Assembly (NCBI RefSeq): GCF_016881005.1
Contig: NZ_JACOPV010000011.1
Coordinates: 179,553-243,552 of the forward strand
Length of the DNA stretch: 64,000 nt
Origin: Pseudomonas arcuscaelestis
GTDB taxonomy: Bacteria; Pseudomonadota; Gammaproteobacteria; Pseudomonadales; Pseudomonadaceae
Direction of reading: 5' to 3'
Shown: in pieces, positions 25,699 through 34,532 of the stretch
Layout: every line of letters starts with the position of its first letter
Position numbering within the stretch: the stretch's first letter is position 1
Notes under the pieces: generated by a model
The model's input: the letters and a program-made list of their open reading frames with translations, nothing else
Told to the model about the DNA's origin: nothing
Database searches by the model: none
Made by a program: the position numbers and the translations under genes

Positions 25699-27039
25699 AT
25701 GATTCATTCGCAAAGCACCCGCATAGCCCAGCCAATGGTCAGTACTGCGCACGCCGGTATCGGCGACAAAATTCGAGGTGCCATGGCGGTCGGCAAGATC
25801 CGTTGGTCCATGCTTGCCCTGGTATTTTTCGCCACAACCCTGAACTACATCGACCGCGCCGCCCTTGGCGTCATGCAGCCCATCCTGGCCAAAGAAATGA
25901 GCTGGACAGCGATGGACTACGCCAACATCAACTTCTGGTTTCAGGTCGGCTACGCCATTGGCTTTGTCCTTCAGGGACGCTTGATCGACCGCATCGGTGT
26001 CAAGCGTGTGTTCTTCTGCGCCGTGCTGCTCTGGAGCCTGGCCACCGGCGCCCATGGCCTGGCCACTTCAGCGGCAGGTTTCATGGTCTGCCGATTCATT
26101 CTTGGCTTGACCGAGGCGGCCAACTACCCCGCGTGCGTCAAAACCACGCGCTTGTGGTTCCCGGCAGGCGAGCGCGCAGTGGCCACTGGCATATTCAATG
26201 CCGGAACTAACGTGGGGGCGATGTTCACGCCAATGTTGCTGCCGCTGGTTCTCACCGTATGGGGGTGGCAGGCCGCTTTTTTTGGCATGGCGGCGCTCGG
26301 TCTGGTCTGGGTGATTTTCTGGGGCTTGAAGTACTTCAATCCGGAAGACCATCCAACCGTCAGCAAAGAAGAGCTGGCCTACGTGCAGAGTGAAGTTGAA
26401 CCCGATCAGGCTCGTGTCCCGTTCTCACGCATCCTGCGCATGCGCGGCACCTGGGCATTCGCGCTGGCCTATTCGATGACAGCGCCGGTGTTCTGGTTCT
26501 ATCTGTACTGGCTGCCGCCTTTTCTCAACCAGCAGTACAGCCTGGGGATCAACGTGACGCAGATGGGTATTCCACTGATCGTCATCTACATCAGCGCCGA
26601 CTTCGGCAGCATCGGCGGCGGCATTCTCTCGTCGTTCCTGATCGGCCGTGGCATGGCCCCGGTCAAGGCGCGCCTGCTGTCGATGCTGTTGTTCGCTGTC
26701 ACTATCATCGGCGTGATCTTTGCCGCAGGTGCCAGCAGCTTGTGGGTAGCAGTGATGGCCATTGCCCTGGCAATTGCCGCACACCAGGCATGGACTGCCA
26801 ATATCTGGAGCCTGGTGATGGACTACACGCCCAAGCACATGATGAGTACGGTATTCGGTTTCGGCGGGATGTGCGCAGCTATTGGCGGGATGTTCATGAC
26901 CCAGTTGGTGGGCTATATCCTGACCACCACCAACAACAATTACACCTTGCTGTTCACCATGATCCCGGCCATGTACTTCATTGCGCTGATCTGGATGTAC
27001 CTGCTGGCGCCACGCAAGGTGCCGAAAGTTGAAGCTTAA
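25699..27039 (+). CDS. MFS importer, anion:cation symporter family (aromatic or cyclohexane carboxylate uptake)
   Basis: Major facilitator of 446 aa from the ACS family: NYIDRAALGVMQPIL in helix 1, GRLIDRIGVKRVF in the 2-3 loop, and FILGLTEAANYPACVKTTRLWFP. Family members import hexuronates, phthalate, 4-hydroxybenzoate or shikimate-like acids. Divergence from quiC suggests uptake of quinate, shikimate or dehydroshikimate. The start is uncertain: ATG 25699 lacks a good ribosome binding site, while ATG 25780 (MAVGKIRW) has GAGG just upstream and would still give the whole membrane domain. Its end overlaps the stop of the convergent EamA gene by 4 nt. Confidence 0.87.
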   Translation: MIHSQSTRIAQPMVSTAHAGIGDKIRGAMAVGKIRWSMLALVFFATTLNYIDRAALGVMQPILAKEMSWTAMDYANINFWFQVGYAIGFVLQGRLIDRIGVKRVFFCAVLLWSLATGAHGLATSAAGFMVCRFILGLTEAANYPACVKTTRLWFPAGERAVATGIFNAGTNVGAMFTPMLLPLVLTVWGWQAAFFGMAALGLVWVIFWGLKYFNPEDHPTVSKEELAYVQSEVEPDQARVPFSRILRMRGTWAFALAYSMTAPVFWFYLYWLPPFLNQQYSLGINVTQMGIPLIVIYISADFGSIGGGILSSFLIGRGMAPVKARLLSMLLFAVTIIGVIFAAGASSLWVAVMAIALAIAAHQAWTANIWSLVMDYTPKHMMSTVFGFGGMCAAIGGMFMTQLVGYILTTTNNNYTLLFTMIPAMYFIALIWMYLLAPRKVPKVEA

Positions 27040-27914
27040 CGCCTGCGTTGCAACCAGGCTGCGCCGAGTCCGCTCAAGCAGATCAAGGCAATACCGATCA
27101 GCCCGGCCATGTCCGGGCTGTGTCCGAACAGCACCAGGCCGAGTACTCCGGCAAACACGATCTGACAATAACTGAATGGCGCCAGCATGGCCGGTGGCGC
27201 ATGCCGGAAGGCCTGGGTCAGAAACAGGTGCGCGGTCATCCCGAAAGTACCCAGTGCCACTGCCATCAGCCCGTGAATCAGGCTCGGCGTCTGCCAGAAC
27301 ATCGGTACAACAGCACTCATCACCAGCGTATTGAGCAAGCCGGTAAAGAAGTTGCTGGTGGTGGGGCTATCAATACCGCTGAGTTTGCGGGTCAGTAATT
27401 GGTAGAAACAGAAACACAAGGCCGAACCGAAAGGCAGCAACACCGCAGGTTTGAACAGTTCACCGCCAGGATGAATGATCACCGTCACCCCGACAAAGCT
27501 CACCAACACTGCCACCCACTGACCTCGAGTGACCTTCTCGCCCAGCAAGGGTAGCGACAGCGCTGTCACCAGCAATGGCGCAAGGAAGTTGACCGCCGTC
27601 GCTTCGGCGAGCGGGATGTATTGCAAGGCGGTAGTAAACAAAAGGCTGGTGCCCAGCAGGCACAAGGCCCGCACGGCTTGCAGACCCGGTCGTTTGGTGC
27701 GCAACACGCGCAGCCCGGACTGCGGCAGAAAAATCACCATCATCAGCAGGGTATGCACCAGGTAACGCGCCCACACCACCCACAGGATCGGATAAAACCC
27801 GGCCAGGTACTTGGACAACGCGTCGTGACTGGCAAACAGGAACGTTGCCAACACCACCAGCAAAATGCCCCGTAATGGCTGGCTGGTATCGGTGAGCGAG
27901 GTAGGACGGGGCAT
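27036..27914 (-). CDS. EamA/DMT-family transporter
   Basis: Ten-helix drug/metabolite transporter of 292 aa with two EamA repeats. The first begins ILLVVLATFLFASHDALSKYL and ends in PLLGEKVTRGQWVAVLVSFVGV; the second ends FSYCQIVFAGVLGLVLFG. Family members export or import amino acids and metabolites; the substrate is unknown. It is transcribed towards and overlaps the MFS gene by 4 nt. The 244 bp between its start and the pcaG stop contain one inverted repeat and nothing coding that I can support. Confidence 0.87.
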   Translation of the reverse strand: MPRPTSLTDTSQPLRGILLVVLATFLFASHDALSKYLAGFYPILWVVWARYLVHTLLMMVIFLPQSGLRVLRTKRPGLQAVRALCLLGTSLLFTTALQYIPLAEATAVNFLAPLLVTALSLPLLGEKVTRGQWVAVLVSFVGVTVIIHPGGELFKPAVLLPFGSALCFCFYQLLTRKLSGIDSPTTSNFFTGLLNTLVMSAVVPMFWQTPSLIHGLMAVALGTFGMTAHLFLTQAFRHAPPAMLAPFSYCQIVFAGVLGLVLFGHSPDMAGLIGIALICLSGLGAAWLQRRR

Positions 27915-28116
27915 TTGCTCGGCTCGCAGGATAGCGCTGCAACAGCAGCGGACTGGACGGGTCAGTCTATAGGGTTATTTTGCATGGGCAACCCGCGTGG
28001 CTCGCTGGTGAGCCGCTCAAGAAGATTGAAGGCGCGTTGGATCTGACCGCCAGCCATGGTTTCGGTCCCTGGGATGTGTGCCGATGCTAAAGAGCCACGG
28101 CCAAAGCGCCGATAAT

Positions 28117-28142
28117 CGCGGGGCGTCTCTATTTGCCCCGCG
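28117..28142. repeat. Inverted repeat downstream of pcaG
   Basis: CGCGGGGC and GCCCCGCG are perfect arms around a 10-nt loop, 16 bp after the pcaG stop. There is no T tract, so terminator function is only possible. Confidence 0.5.
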
Positions 28143-28158
28143 ACAGGATCCACTCACC

Positions 28159-28764
28159 TCAGAAGTCGAAAAATACCGTCTCGTCTTCACCTTGAATACG
28201 AATGTCGAAGCGATAGGCCAACTTGCCATCAACTTCACAACGGGTCGCCACCAGTGTTTCGCGTCGTTGCGGTTGCTCGATCAGGTTGAGCACCGGGCAC
28301 TGGCTGTTGGCCTGGGCCTCATCATCGAAGTACAGGCGCGTTTGCAGATGAATGTTGATTCCCCTGGCAAACAAGCTGACATTGATATGCGGCGCCATCG
28401 GTACACCTGCACCATTGTTCACCACGCCCGGCTTGACGGTATGCAGGGTCCATTCACCCGCATCAAAGGTGGTGGCGGTACGGGCAAAGCTATTGAAGGG
28501 CTTTTCCAGATCGAAATCGCTCTGGTACTGGCCATTGTGATCTGCCTGCCAGAACTCCAGGAACGAGTCGCGCACCAAGTGGCCATTGCCATCGTAGACG
28601 TTGCCGAACACCAGAATATGCTCACCGGGCGCATCCTGGCGTGCCATGCGGTTCCAGATTTCCTGATCACGGCCAGGGTTGCCGGCCGCTTCCAGGGCCA
28701 GACCAATGTGGACATACGGACCAGCGGTCTGCGAAGGGGTTTCTGGCAGCAATTGAATGGGCAT
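28159..28764 (-). CDS. pcaG: Protocatechuate 3,4-dioxygenase alpha subunit
   Basis: Non-catalytic but structurally related partner of PcaH, 201 aa. It begins MPIQLLPETPSQTAGPYVHIG, the standard alpha N-terminus, and carries the dioxygenase fold (FLEFWQADHNGQY, VPMAPHINVSLFARGINIHL). It lacks the four iron ligands of the beta chain, as expected. It starts 10 bp after pcaH, so the subunits are made from one mRNA. Together they cleave protocatechuate, the quiC product, to 3-carboxy-cis,cis-muconate. Confidence 0.97.
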   Translation of the reverse strand: MPIQLLPETPSQTAGPYVHIGLALEAAGNPGRDQEIWNRMARQDAPGEHILVFGNVYDGNGHLVRDSFLEFWQADHNGQYQSDFDLEKPFNSFARTATTFDAGEWTLHTVKPGVVNNGAGVPMAPHINVSLFARGINIHLQTRLYFDDEAQANSQCPVLNLIEQPQRRETLVATRCEVDGKLAYRFDIRIQGEDETVFFDF

Positions 28765-28774
28765 AGACACCTCC

Positions 28775-29494
28775 TCAGCAGTTTTCAAAATGGGTTTTGC
28801 GCTGGCCGCGCAAGACGATGTCAAAACGATAAGCCAGGCAATCCATCGGGTTGCCGTTGCTCATGTCCAGGCGTGCGATCAGGCTCTGCACTGCTTCAGG
28901 GTTGGTGATCGATTTGACGATAGGGCACATCGGAATCAATGGATCACCCTCGAAGTACAGCTGGGTGATCAAGCGCGTGGCAATCGACGGGCCGCTGATC
29001 GACACATGAATGTGCGCCGGGCGCCAGTCGTTTGGACCATTGCGCCAGGGGTACGGACCCGGCTTGATAGTGCGGAAACTGTAATAGCCTTCGCTGTTGG
29101 TCAAGGCGCGGCCGACACCACCAAAATTGGGGTCCAGCGGTGCCAGATAGCGGTCGTTCTTGTGGCGGTAGCGGCCGCCGGCGTTGGCTTGCCAGATTTC
29201 TACCAAGGTGTGCGGAATCGGCTTTCCATACTGATCGCAGACGCGGCCGGCAAGAATGATCCGCTCGCCAATCGGCAAACCGCCATTGTTGAAATTGAGC
29301 AGCAAGTCATGATCGTGCTGGCCAAACTTCAGATGGGAGAAATCCGGACCCGTGCTTTCGCTGATCGATTGGGGAATGCTCACCAGCGCCTGCCGTGGCG
29401 AACGGGCAATGGAGGTTTTGTAGTCTGGGGTAAGGGCTTTTGGATGCCAGTTGCGATCACGGATAGCGAAGCGCCTATTGTCTTGCGCAGACAT
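28775..29494 (-). CDS. pcaH: Protocatechuate 3,4-dioxygenase beta subunit (catalytic)
   Basis: Fe(III) intradiol dioxygenase subunit of 239 aa. All four iron ligands are visible: Tyr in GRYRHKND, Tyr in GPYPWRNG and two His in RPAHIHVSI. It opens the ring of protocatechuate as first step of the beta-ketoadipate pathway. An AGGAGA precedes the ATG. The other pca genes are not in the window. A PcaQ-like box lies 105 bp upstream, in the region shared with the divergent metallopeptidase gene. Confidence 0.97.
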   Translation of the reverse strand: MSAQDNRRFAIRDRNWHPKALTPDYKTSIARSPRQALVSIPQSISESTGPDFSHLKFGQHDHDLLLNFNNGGLPIGERIILAGRVCDQYGKPIPHTLVEIWQANAGGRYRHKNDRYLAPLDPNFGGVGRALTNSEGYYSFRTIKPGPYPWRNGPNDWRPAHIHVSISGPSIATRLITQLYFEGDPLIPMCPIVKSITNPEAVQSLIARLDMSNGNPMDCLAYRFDIVLRGQRKTHFENC

Positions 29495-29598
29495 GCCGTT
29501 CTCCTGTCTTGGAATTATTGGAGCGCCTGGTCGTGGCAGGCGAGCTTGCAGTTTCCGATAAGCAGGCTGTAGATAACATTGAAAAGAGTCCGGGCTAA

Positions 29599-29616
29599 CA
29601 TAACCAAATGGTTATG
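29599..29616. promoter_or_regulatory. PcaQ-like (LysR) binding box before pcaHG
   Basis: CATAACCA-AA-TGGTTATG is a perfect inverted repeat. It contains ATAACC-N4-GGTTAT, close to the ATAACC-N4-GGTTAA site described for PcaQ, the LysR activator of protocatechuate genes in rhizobia. It lies 105 bp before pcaH and 79 bp before the divergent metallopeptidase. No pcaQ gene is in the window. Confidence 0.65.
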
Positions 29617-29694
29617 CTTAACGCAGGAACCTGACAGAGCAATGGCGGGTGAACTAATCTTTGAGCTCATGTTTCCAAGCGCAGGAGAGCACTC

Positions 29695-30576
29695 ATGCAA
29701 TGGCGAAAAGGCAGGCGTAGCGACAATGTGGTCGATGCCCGGGGTGAGGGTGGCGGCGGCATGCGCTTCGGCGGTGGCAAGGGCCTGAGCATAGGCGCGA
29801 TCCTGTTGATCGTCGGCATCGGCTGGGTAACAGGGCAGGATCCTCTGCAGATACTCGGCCAGTTGGCCGGGCAGATGGATCAGCAAAGCGCCCCCGTCAG
29901 TAGCGGCCCTGCAAAGGCTCCCCCAGCCAACGACGAACAAGCAGAATTCGTCGCCTCGATTCTGGGTGACACTGAAGACACCTGGCAGGCGATCTTCGCC
30001 CAGGCTGGTCGTCAATACAAAGACCCGACCCTGACCCTGTTCAGCGGCCAGATCAATTCAGCGTGCGGGTTCGCTTCGTCGGCTGTCGGCCCGTTCTATT
30101 GCCCGGCCGACCAGAAGGTCTATCTGGACATGAGCTTCTTCCGGGAAATGGAGCAGCGCTTCTCTGCTGCGGGTGATTTCGCCCAGGCTTATGTTATTGC
30201 CCATGAAGTCGGCCACCACGTGCAGACCCTGCTGGGTGTTTCGACCAAAGTCCAGGCCGCGCGCCAGCGGGGCGAACGTATGGAGGGCGATAACGGCCTG
30301 CTGGTTCGTCAGGAGTTACAGGCCGACTGCCTGGCAGGTGTCTGGGCCTACCAGGCGCAGCAACGTCTGAACTGGCTTGAGCCAGGTGACATCGAGGAAG
30401 CCTTGAACGCCGCCAACGCGATTGGTGATGATCGTCTGCAACAACAAGGTCAGGGTCGTGTAGTACCGGACTCGTTCACTCACGGCACGTCCCAGCAGCG
30501 TGTACGCTGGTTTAAAACCGGATTCGCCAAGGGTGATATCAACCAGTGTGACACCTTCGCTGCCCGCGCCTTGTAG
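29695..30576 (+). CDS. YpfJ-family neutral zinc metallopeptidase (membrane anchored)
   Basis: Protein of 293 aa with a short basic N-terminus (MQWRKGRRSDNVVDARG), a glycine-rich stretch, one transmembrane helix (LSIGAILLIVGIGWV) and a periplasmic domain with the zinc motif HEVGHHVQ. C-terminal landmarks QELQADCLAGVWA and HGTSQQRVRWFKTGF are those of the YpfJ/KPN_02809 family. The physiological substrate is unknown. A GGAGAG lies 8 nt upstream of the ATG. It is divergent from pcaHG. Confidence 0.92.
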   Translation: MQWRKGRRSDNVVDARGEGGGGMRFGGGKGLSIGAILLIVGIGWVTGQDPLQILGQLAGQMDQQSAPVSSGPAKAPPANDEQAEFVASILGDTEDTWQAIFAQAGRQYKDPTLTLFSGQINSACGFASSAVGPFYCPADQKVYLDMSFFREMEQRFSAAGDFAQAYVIAHEVGHHVQTLLGVSTKVQAARQRGERMEGDNGLLVRQELQADCLAGVWAYQAQQRLNWLEPGDIEEALNAANAIGDDRLQQQGQGRVVPDSFTHGTSQQRVRWFKTGFAKGDINQCDTFAARAL

Positions 30577-30775
30577 CCCTCGCTTCTGTTGCCGCGGCAG
30601 TCTTTGGTCTGCCGCGGCAACACCTCGAAACGACCATTGAGCATATTTGCTGAAAAAGCGTTTCAGCTCCGGCGCAAGCCGCCGATAAACCCTGCTCAAA
30701 GCATCGACTGGCCTTCAAAAAGAACAACCTTCCAGCGATATGGATCAAGAAGCACAACGTTCCTGGAGGGACTGT

Positions 30776-32695
30776 ATGAATAGCTGGTTTGCCAACATCA
30801 GCGTCAACCTGAAACTTGGCCTGGGCTTCGGCCTGGTGCTGCTGCTCACCAGTCTGCTGGCCTTGACCGGCTGGAACAGCATGGGTGGATTGATCAATCG
30901 CAGCAACTGGATGAGCGACATCACCCAGCTCAACAGCGACTTGACCAACCTGCGCATCACCCGCCTGCAGTACATGCTGACCAATGGCGACGATGCCGCC
31001 GCCGGCAACGTGCAGGTCAAGTTGAATGCCTTCAGTGAACAACAACAGAAGCTGCTTAAAAGCTTCAAGAGCCCGGAAAACGTCAAGCTGCTCCAGGACC
31101 TGGGCCAGACCATTAGCGAGTACCAGGTTTCGATCAATAAAATGCGCGCGGGCTACAAAACCAGCCTTGCCGCGCGAGACGCGATGAACCTGGCAGCCTC
31201 ACGCGCCATCGAACTGGTGGAGGCGATCAATCGCGATATTCTCGCCCTGCCCGAAAGCGACGCCAGCCGTCTGGATCAGTTCCGCACTATCACCCAGGCC
31301 AAAGAGCAACTGTTTCAAGTACGCCTGGCAGTGCGCAGCTACATCGCCGACATCAGCAGCGAAACCGAACAACTGGCCCTGCGTCAGCTGGATGGCGCGC
31401 TCGCTGAAATTGCCGGTCTGAACCGTCAGATGCCGAATGAGGCAGCGCGTATCCAGCAGTTCGAAAGTGCCGTGCTGGCTTACCGCGATGCCGTGCGCCA
31501 GTTCCGCGATGCCACTGCCGATGTTGCTGTCGCTCGCCAGGAAATGACCGTACAAGGCGCGACGATCGTCAAGACCAGTGATGCCCTGTACAAAATCCAG
31601 CTCGATCGTCGAGACAGCGAAAGTGCCCAGGCCCGCACTTTGCAGATCACCGCGACGCTGCTGGCATTGCTGGTCGGCATACTGGCTGCAGTGATCATCA
31701 CCCGCCAGATCACCCGCCCGCTGCGCGAGACCCTGGCCGTGGTGGAAAAGATCGCCTCCGGTGACCTCACCCACAACATGCACATTACCCGTCGCGACGA
31801 ATTGGGCGTACTGCAACAAGGCATCCAGCGCATGGGCGCGACCTTGCGTGACCTCATCAGCGGTATCCGCGATGGCGTAACTCAGATCGCCAGCGCTGCC
31901 GAAGAGCTGTCGGCGGTGACCGAAGAAACCAGCGCCGGGGTCAACAGCCAGAAAGTCGAGACCGACCAGGTCGCTACCGCCATGCACGAAATGGCTGCCA
32001 CCGTGCAAGAAGTCGCACGCAACGCTGAACACGCCTCCTCTGCCGCTACCGATGCCGACGCTCAGGCACGCGCCGGAGACCAGGTGGTTGCCGAGGCGAT
32101 CGGCCAGATCGAACGCCTGGCTGAAGAAGTGCGTCGCTCCACCGAAGCCATGGGGCAGTTGCAGCAGGAAAGCCAGAAGATCGGCAGCGTCATGGATGTC
32201 ATCAAGTCGGTTGCCGAACAGACCAACCTGCTGGCGCTGAACGCAGCGATCGAAGCAGCTCGCGCCGGTGAAGCCGGACGTGGCTTCGCGGTTGTTGCCG
32301 ATGAAGTTCGCGGCCTGGCTCAACGCACGCAGAAGTCCACCGAAGAGATTGAAGAACTGGTGGCCGGCCTGCAGAGCGGCACTCAACAGGTGGCCAACGT
32401 AATGCTCGGCAGCCGCAACTTGACCGAAAGCAGTGTTGAGCTGACGCGCAAGGCCGGGGCTTCGCTGGAAAGCATCACGCGCACCGTGTCGAGCATTCAG
32501 TCGATGAACCAGCAGATTGCAGCTGCAGCCGAACAGCAGAGCGCAGTGGCCGAGCAGATCAGCCGCAGCATCCTCAATGTGCGTGACGTCTCGGAGCAGA
32601 CCGCGGCGGCCAGCGATGAAACTGCGGCCTCCAGCGTTGAACTGGCTCGACTTGGCAACCAGCTACAAACCTTGGTCAGCCACTTCCGCGTCTGA
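30776..32695 (+). CDS. mcpS: McpS-type chemoreceptor (HBM sensor) for TCA-cycle acids
   Basis: Methyl-accepting chemotaxis protein of 639 aa, the same length as P. putida McpS. TM1 is at about residues 10-30 (LGLGFGLVLLLTSLLALTG). A roughly 250-residue all-helical periplasmic domain of the helical bimodular type follows, then TM2 (LLALLVGILAAVIIT), HAMP (ITRPLRETLAVVEKIASGDL) and the cytoplasmic signalling hairpin EQTNLLALNAAIEAARAGE. McpS binds malate, succinate, fumarate and related acids. Start ATG 30776 has GGAGGGA upstream. Context next to pcaHG and ggt matches what I recall of the P. putida locus; ligand identity is inferred from similarity. Confidence 0.9.
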   Translation: MNSWFANISVNLKLGLGFGLVLLLTSLLALTGWNSMGGLINRSNWMSDITQLNSDLTNLRITRLQYMLTNGDDAAAGNVQVKLNAFSEQQQKLLKSFKSPENVKLLQDLGQTISEYQVSINKMRAGYKTSLAARDAMNLAASRAIELVEAINRDILALPESDASRLDQFRTITQAKEQLFQVRLAVRSYIADISSETEQLALRQLDGALAEIAGLNRQMPNEAARIQQFESAVLAYRDAVRQFRDATADVAVARQEMTVQGATIVKTSDALYKIQLDRRDSESAQARTLQITATLLALLVGILAAVIITRQITRPLRETLAVVEKIASGDLTHNMHITRRDELGVLQQGIQRMGATLRDLISGIRDGVTQIASAAEELSAVTEETSAGVNSQKVETDQVATAMHEMAATVQEVARNAEHASSAATDADAQARAGDQVVAEAIGQIERLAEEVRRSTEAMGQLQQESQKIGSVMDVIKSVAEQTNLLALNAAIEAARAGEAGRGFAVVADEVRGLAQRTQKSTEEIEELVAGLQSGTQQVANVMLGSRNLTESSVELTRKAGASLESITRTVSSIQSMNQQIAAAAEQQSAVAEQISRSILNVRDVSEQTAAASDETAASSVELARLGNQLQTLVSHFRV

Positions 32696-32709
32696 GCATA
32701 AAAACCGAG

Positions 32710-32741
32710 CCGCTCCTACAGATCATGATCTGCAGGAGCGG
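32710..32741. terminator. Inverted repeat between mcpS and ggt
   Basis: CCGCTCCTACAGAT pairs with ATCTGCAGGAGCGG (one mismatch, 4-nt loop) between two convergent genes. There is no clear T tract. The GGAGCGG core resembles Pseudomonas REP units; it may halt or protect both transcripts. Confidence 0.6.
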
Positions 32742-32747
32742 TGGTGC

Positions 32748-34415
32748 TTACTTGATAACGTGTCCAACCCCACGACCACGTGGGTCGGAAGCGGTTTCCA
32801 ACGTCGTGCCATTGACGCGGATCGCCTGGATATCACCCATTTCCCAACCTTGATCCTCAAGGATGTAACCCATCTTCTTCAGCTCTTCGGCAACCTTGCC
32901 GGTCAGCGGCGCGTAGGCATCGAAATAGATAGTGTCCTTAGGCAGCAGTTGGTGATGGACACGTTGTGCGGCTACGGCTTTTTCCAGTGGCAGGTTGTAG
33001 TCATACAGGTTGTTCAACACCTGGAAGATCGAAGTGAAAATCCGCGAGCCGCCCGGCGTGCCCAGTACCAACGTGACCTTGCCATCGCGCGTGACCAGCG
33101 TCGGCGCCATGGACGAGAGCATGCGCTTGCCCGGCTCGATGGCATTGGCATCGCCGCCCACCACGCCGAACGCATTGGCCACGCCTGGCTTGGAACTGAA
33201 GTCGTCCATCTCATCGTTGAGCAGGAAGCCCGCCCCCTTGACCACCACGCCACTGCCATAGTCCCAGTTCAGGGTGTAGGTGTTGCTGACCGCGTTACCC
33301 TCCTTGTCGACGATGGAGAAATGAGTGGTCTGATGCGGTTCCAGGCCCGGACGGACCTTTTCGGTTTCGGAAATTGCCGTCGGGTTGATCTCTTGGGCGC
33401 GTTTAACCAGGTAATCCTTGGCAATCAACTTATCCACAGGCACCTTGGAGAACGCCGGGTCTCCCAGGTAATCGGCACGGTCGGCAAACACGCGTTTCTC
33501 GATTTCTGCCAACAGATGGATGTAGCGGGCAGAGTTGAGTTCGACGCCCTTGAAGTCCGCTGCACGGTTTTCCTTGATGCCCAGCAGCTGTGCCAGGGCT
33601 ACGCCGCCCGAGCTTGGCAGCGGAGCGGTATAGACCATGTTGCCGCGCCACTCGATCCCCATCGGATCACGCCATACAGCTTTGTAATCCTTGAGGTCAT
33701 CTTTGCTGATCAAGCCGTTGTCGGCCTGCATCTGCGCGACCAGCAGATCGGCAGTCTTGCCCTGATAGAACTCGCTGACGCCCTTGTCGGCAATGCGCTC
33801 CAGCGTTTGCGCCAACTCAGGCTGCTTGAAGGTTTCGCCAACTTTCATGGTGCCGAAGTAGTCATTGAAGTTAGTACTGTCCTTGAACAATCCCAAGGCA
33901 TCTTCGCGATACTGGTATTGCTTGGCAGCAATTTTGAAACCGTTTTTCGCGTAGCCCACTGCCGGGGTGATCAACTCGGCCCAAGGCAACTTGCCGAACT
34001 TCTGATGCGCCTCCCACAAGCCCATCACCGTGCCTGGTACGCCAGCTGCGCGGGAACCGACCAGGCTCAGGTTTTCGATGATCTCGCCCTTTTCGTCCAG
34101 GTACATGTTGCGACTGGCCGCTTTGGGGGCCACTTCGCGGTAGTCGAGAAAGTAGGGTTTGCCATCCATGTACAGGGTCATGAAACCACCCCCACCGATG
34201 TTTCCGGCTTCAGGGTAGGTCACAGCCAGGGTAAAAGCAGTGGCGACGGCGGCGTCCACCGCGTTACCGCCTTTCTTGAGCACTTCAGCGGCTACCTGTG
34301 CACCATATTGATCAGGGGCGGCTACCGCGCCACCCTCCAACGTCACAGCGTAGGCCGATGAGCTGGCGATTATCGCGGCACTCAGGCCCAGGGTTCGGAA
34401 CATCACAACGCGCAT
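32748..34415 (-). CDS. ggt: Gamma-glutamyltransferase
   Basis: Secreted Ntn-hydrolase of 555 aa that cleaves or transfers the gamma-glutamyl group of glutathione in the periplasm. The N-terminus carries a signal peptide (FRTLGLSAAIIASSSAYA). The precursor autocleaves before the catalytic threonine in QTTHFSIVD, giving large and small subunits; the motif GGGGFMTLY... of the large subunit is present as NIGGGGFMTLYMDG. ATG 34415 with AAGGA upstream is chosen. It lies divergent from no gene, with LysR upstream on the same strand 117 bp away. Confidence 0.95.
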   Translation of the reverse strand: MRVVMFRTLGLSAAIIASSSAYAVTLEGGAVAAPDQYGAQVAAEVLKKGGNAVDAAVATAFTLAVTYPEAGNIGGGGFMTLYMDGKPYFLDYREVAPKAASRNMYLDEKGEIIENLSLVGSRAAGVPGTVMGLWEAHQKFGKLPWAELITPAVGYAKNGFKIAAKQYQYREDALGLFKDSTNFNDYFGTMKVGETFKQPELAQTLERIADKGVSEFYQGKTADLLVAQMQADNGLISKDDLKDYKAVWRDPMGIEWRGNMVYTAPLPSSGGVALAQLLGIKENRAADFKGVELNSARYIHLLAEIEKRVFADRADYLGDPAFSKVPVDKLIAKDYLVKRAQEINPTAISETEKVRPGLEPHQTTHFSIVDKEGNAVSNTYTLNWDYGSGVVVKGAGFLLNDEMDDFSSKPGVANAFGVVGGDANAIEPGKRMLSSMAPTLVTRDGKVTLVLGTPGGSRIFTSIFQVLNNLYDYNLPLEKAVAAQRVHHQLLPKDTIYFDAYAPLTGKVAEELKKMGYILEDQGWEMGDIQAIRVNGTTLETASDPRGRGVGHVIK

Positions 34416-34532
34416 GAGAGCTTCCTTGGTGTTGTTTTCGTTGAACAGCCATTAAGGCTGATGTCCGAAAACTAATCAAACAGCGCCGGAGAAATCGCCG
34501 TTTGCAGGAAGGTTTTGTCGCGCTTGAAGCAA

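Noticed and set aside
32517..34361. 614-codon open frame antisense to ggt and overlapping mcpS
   Set aside because: Spans the ends of two certain genes in another frame; no recognisable domain.
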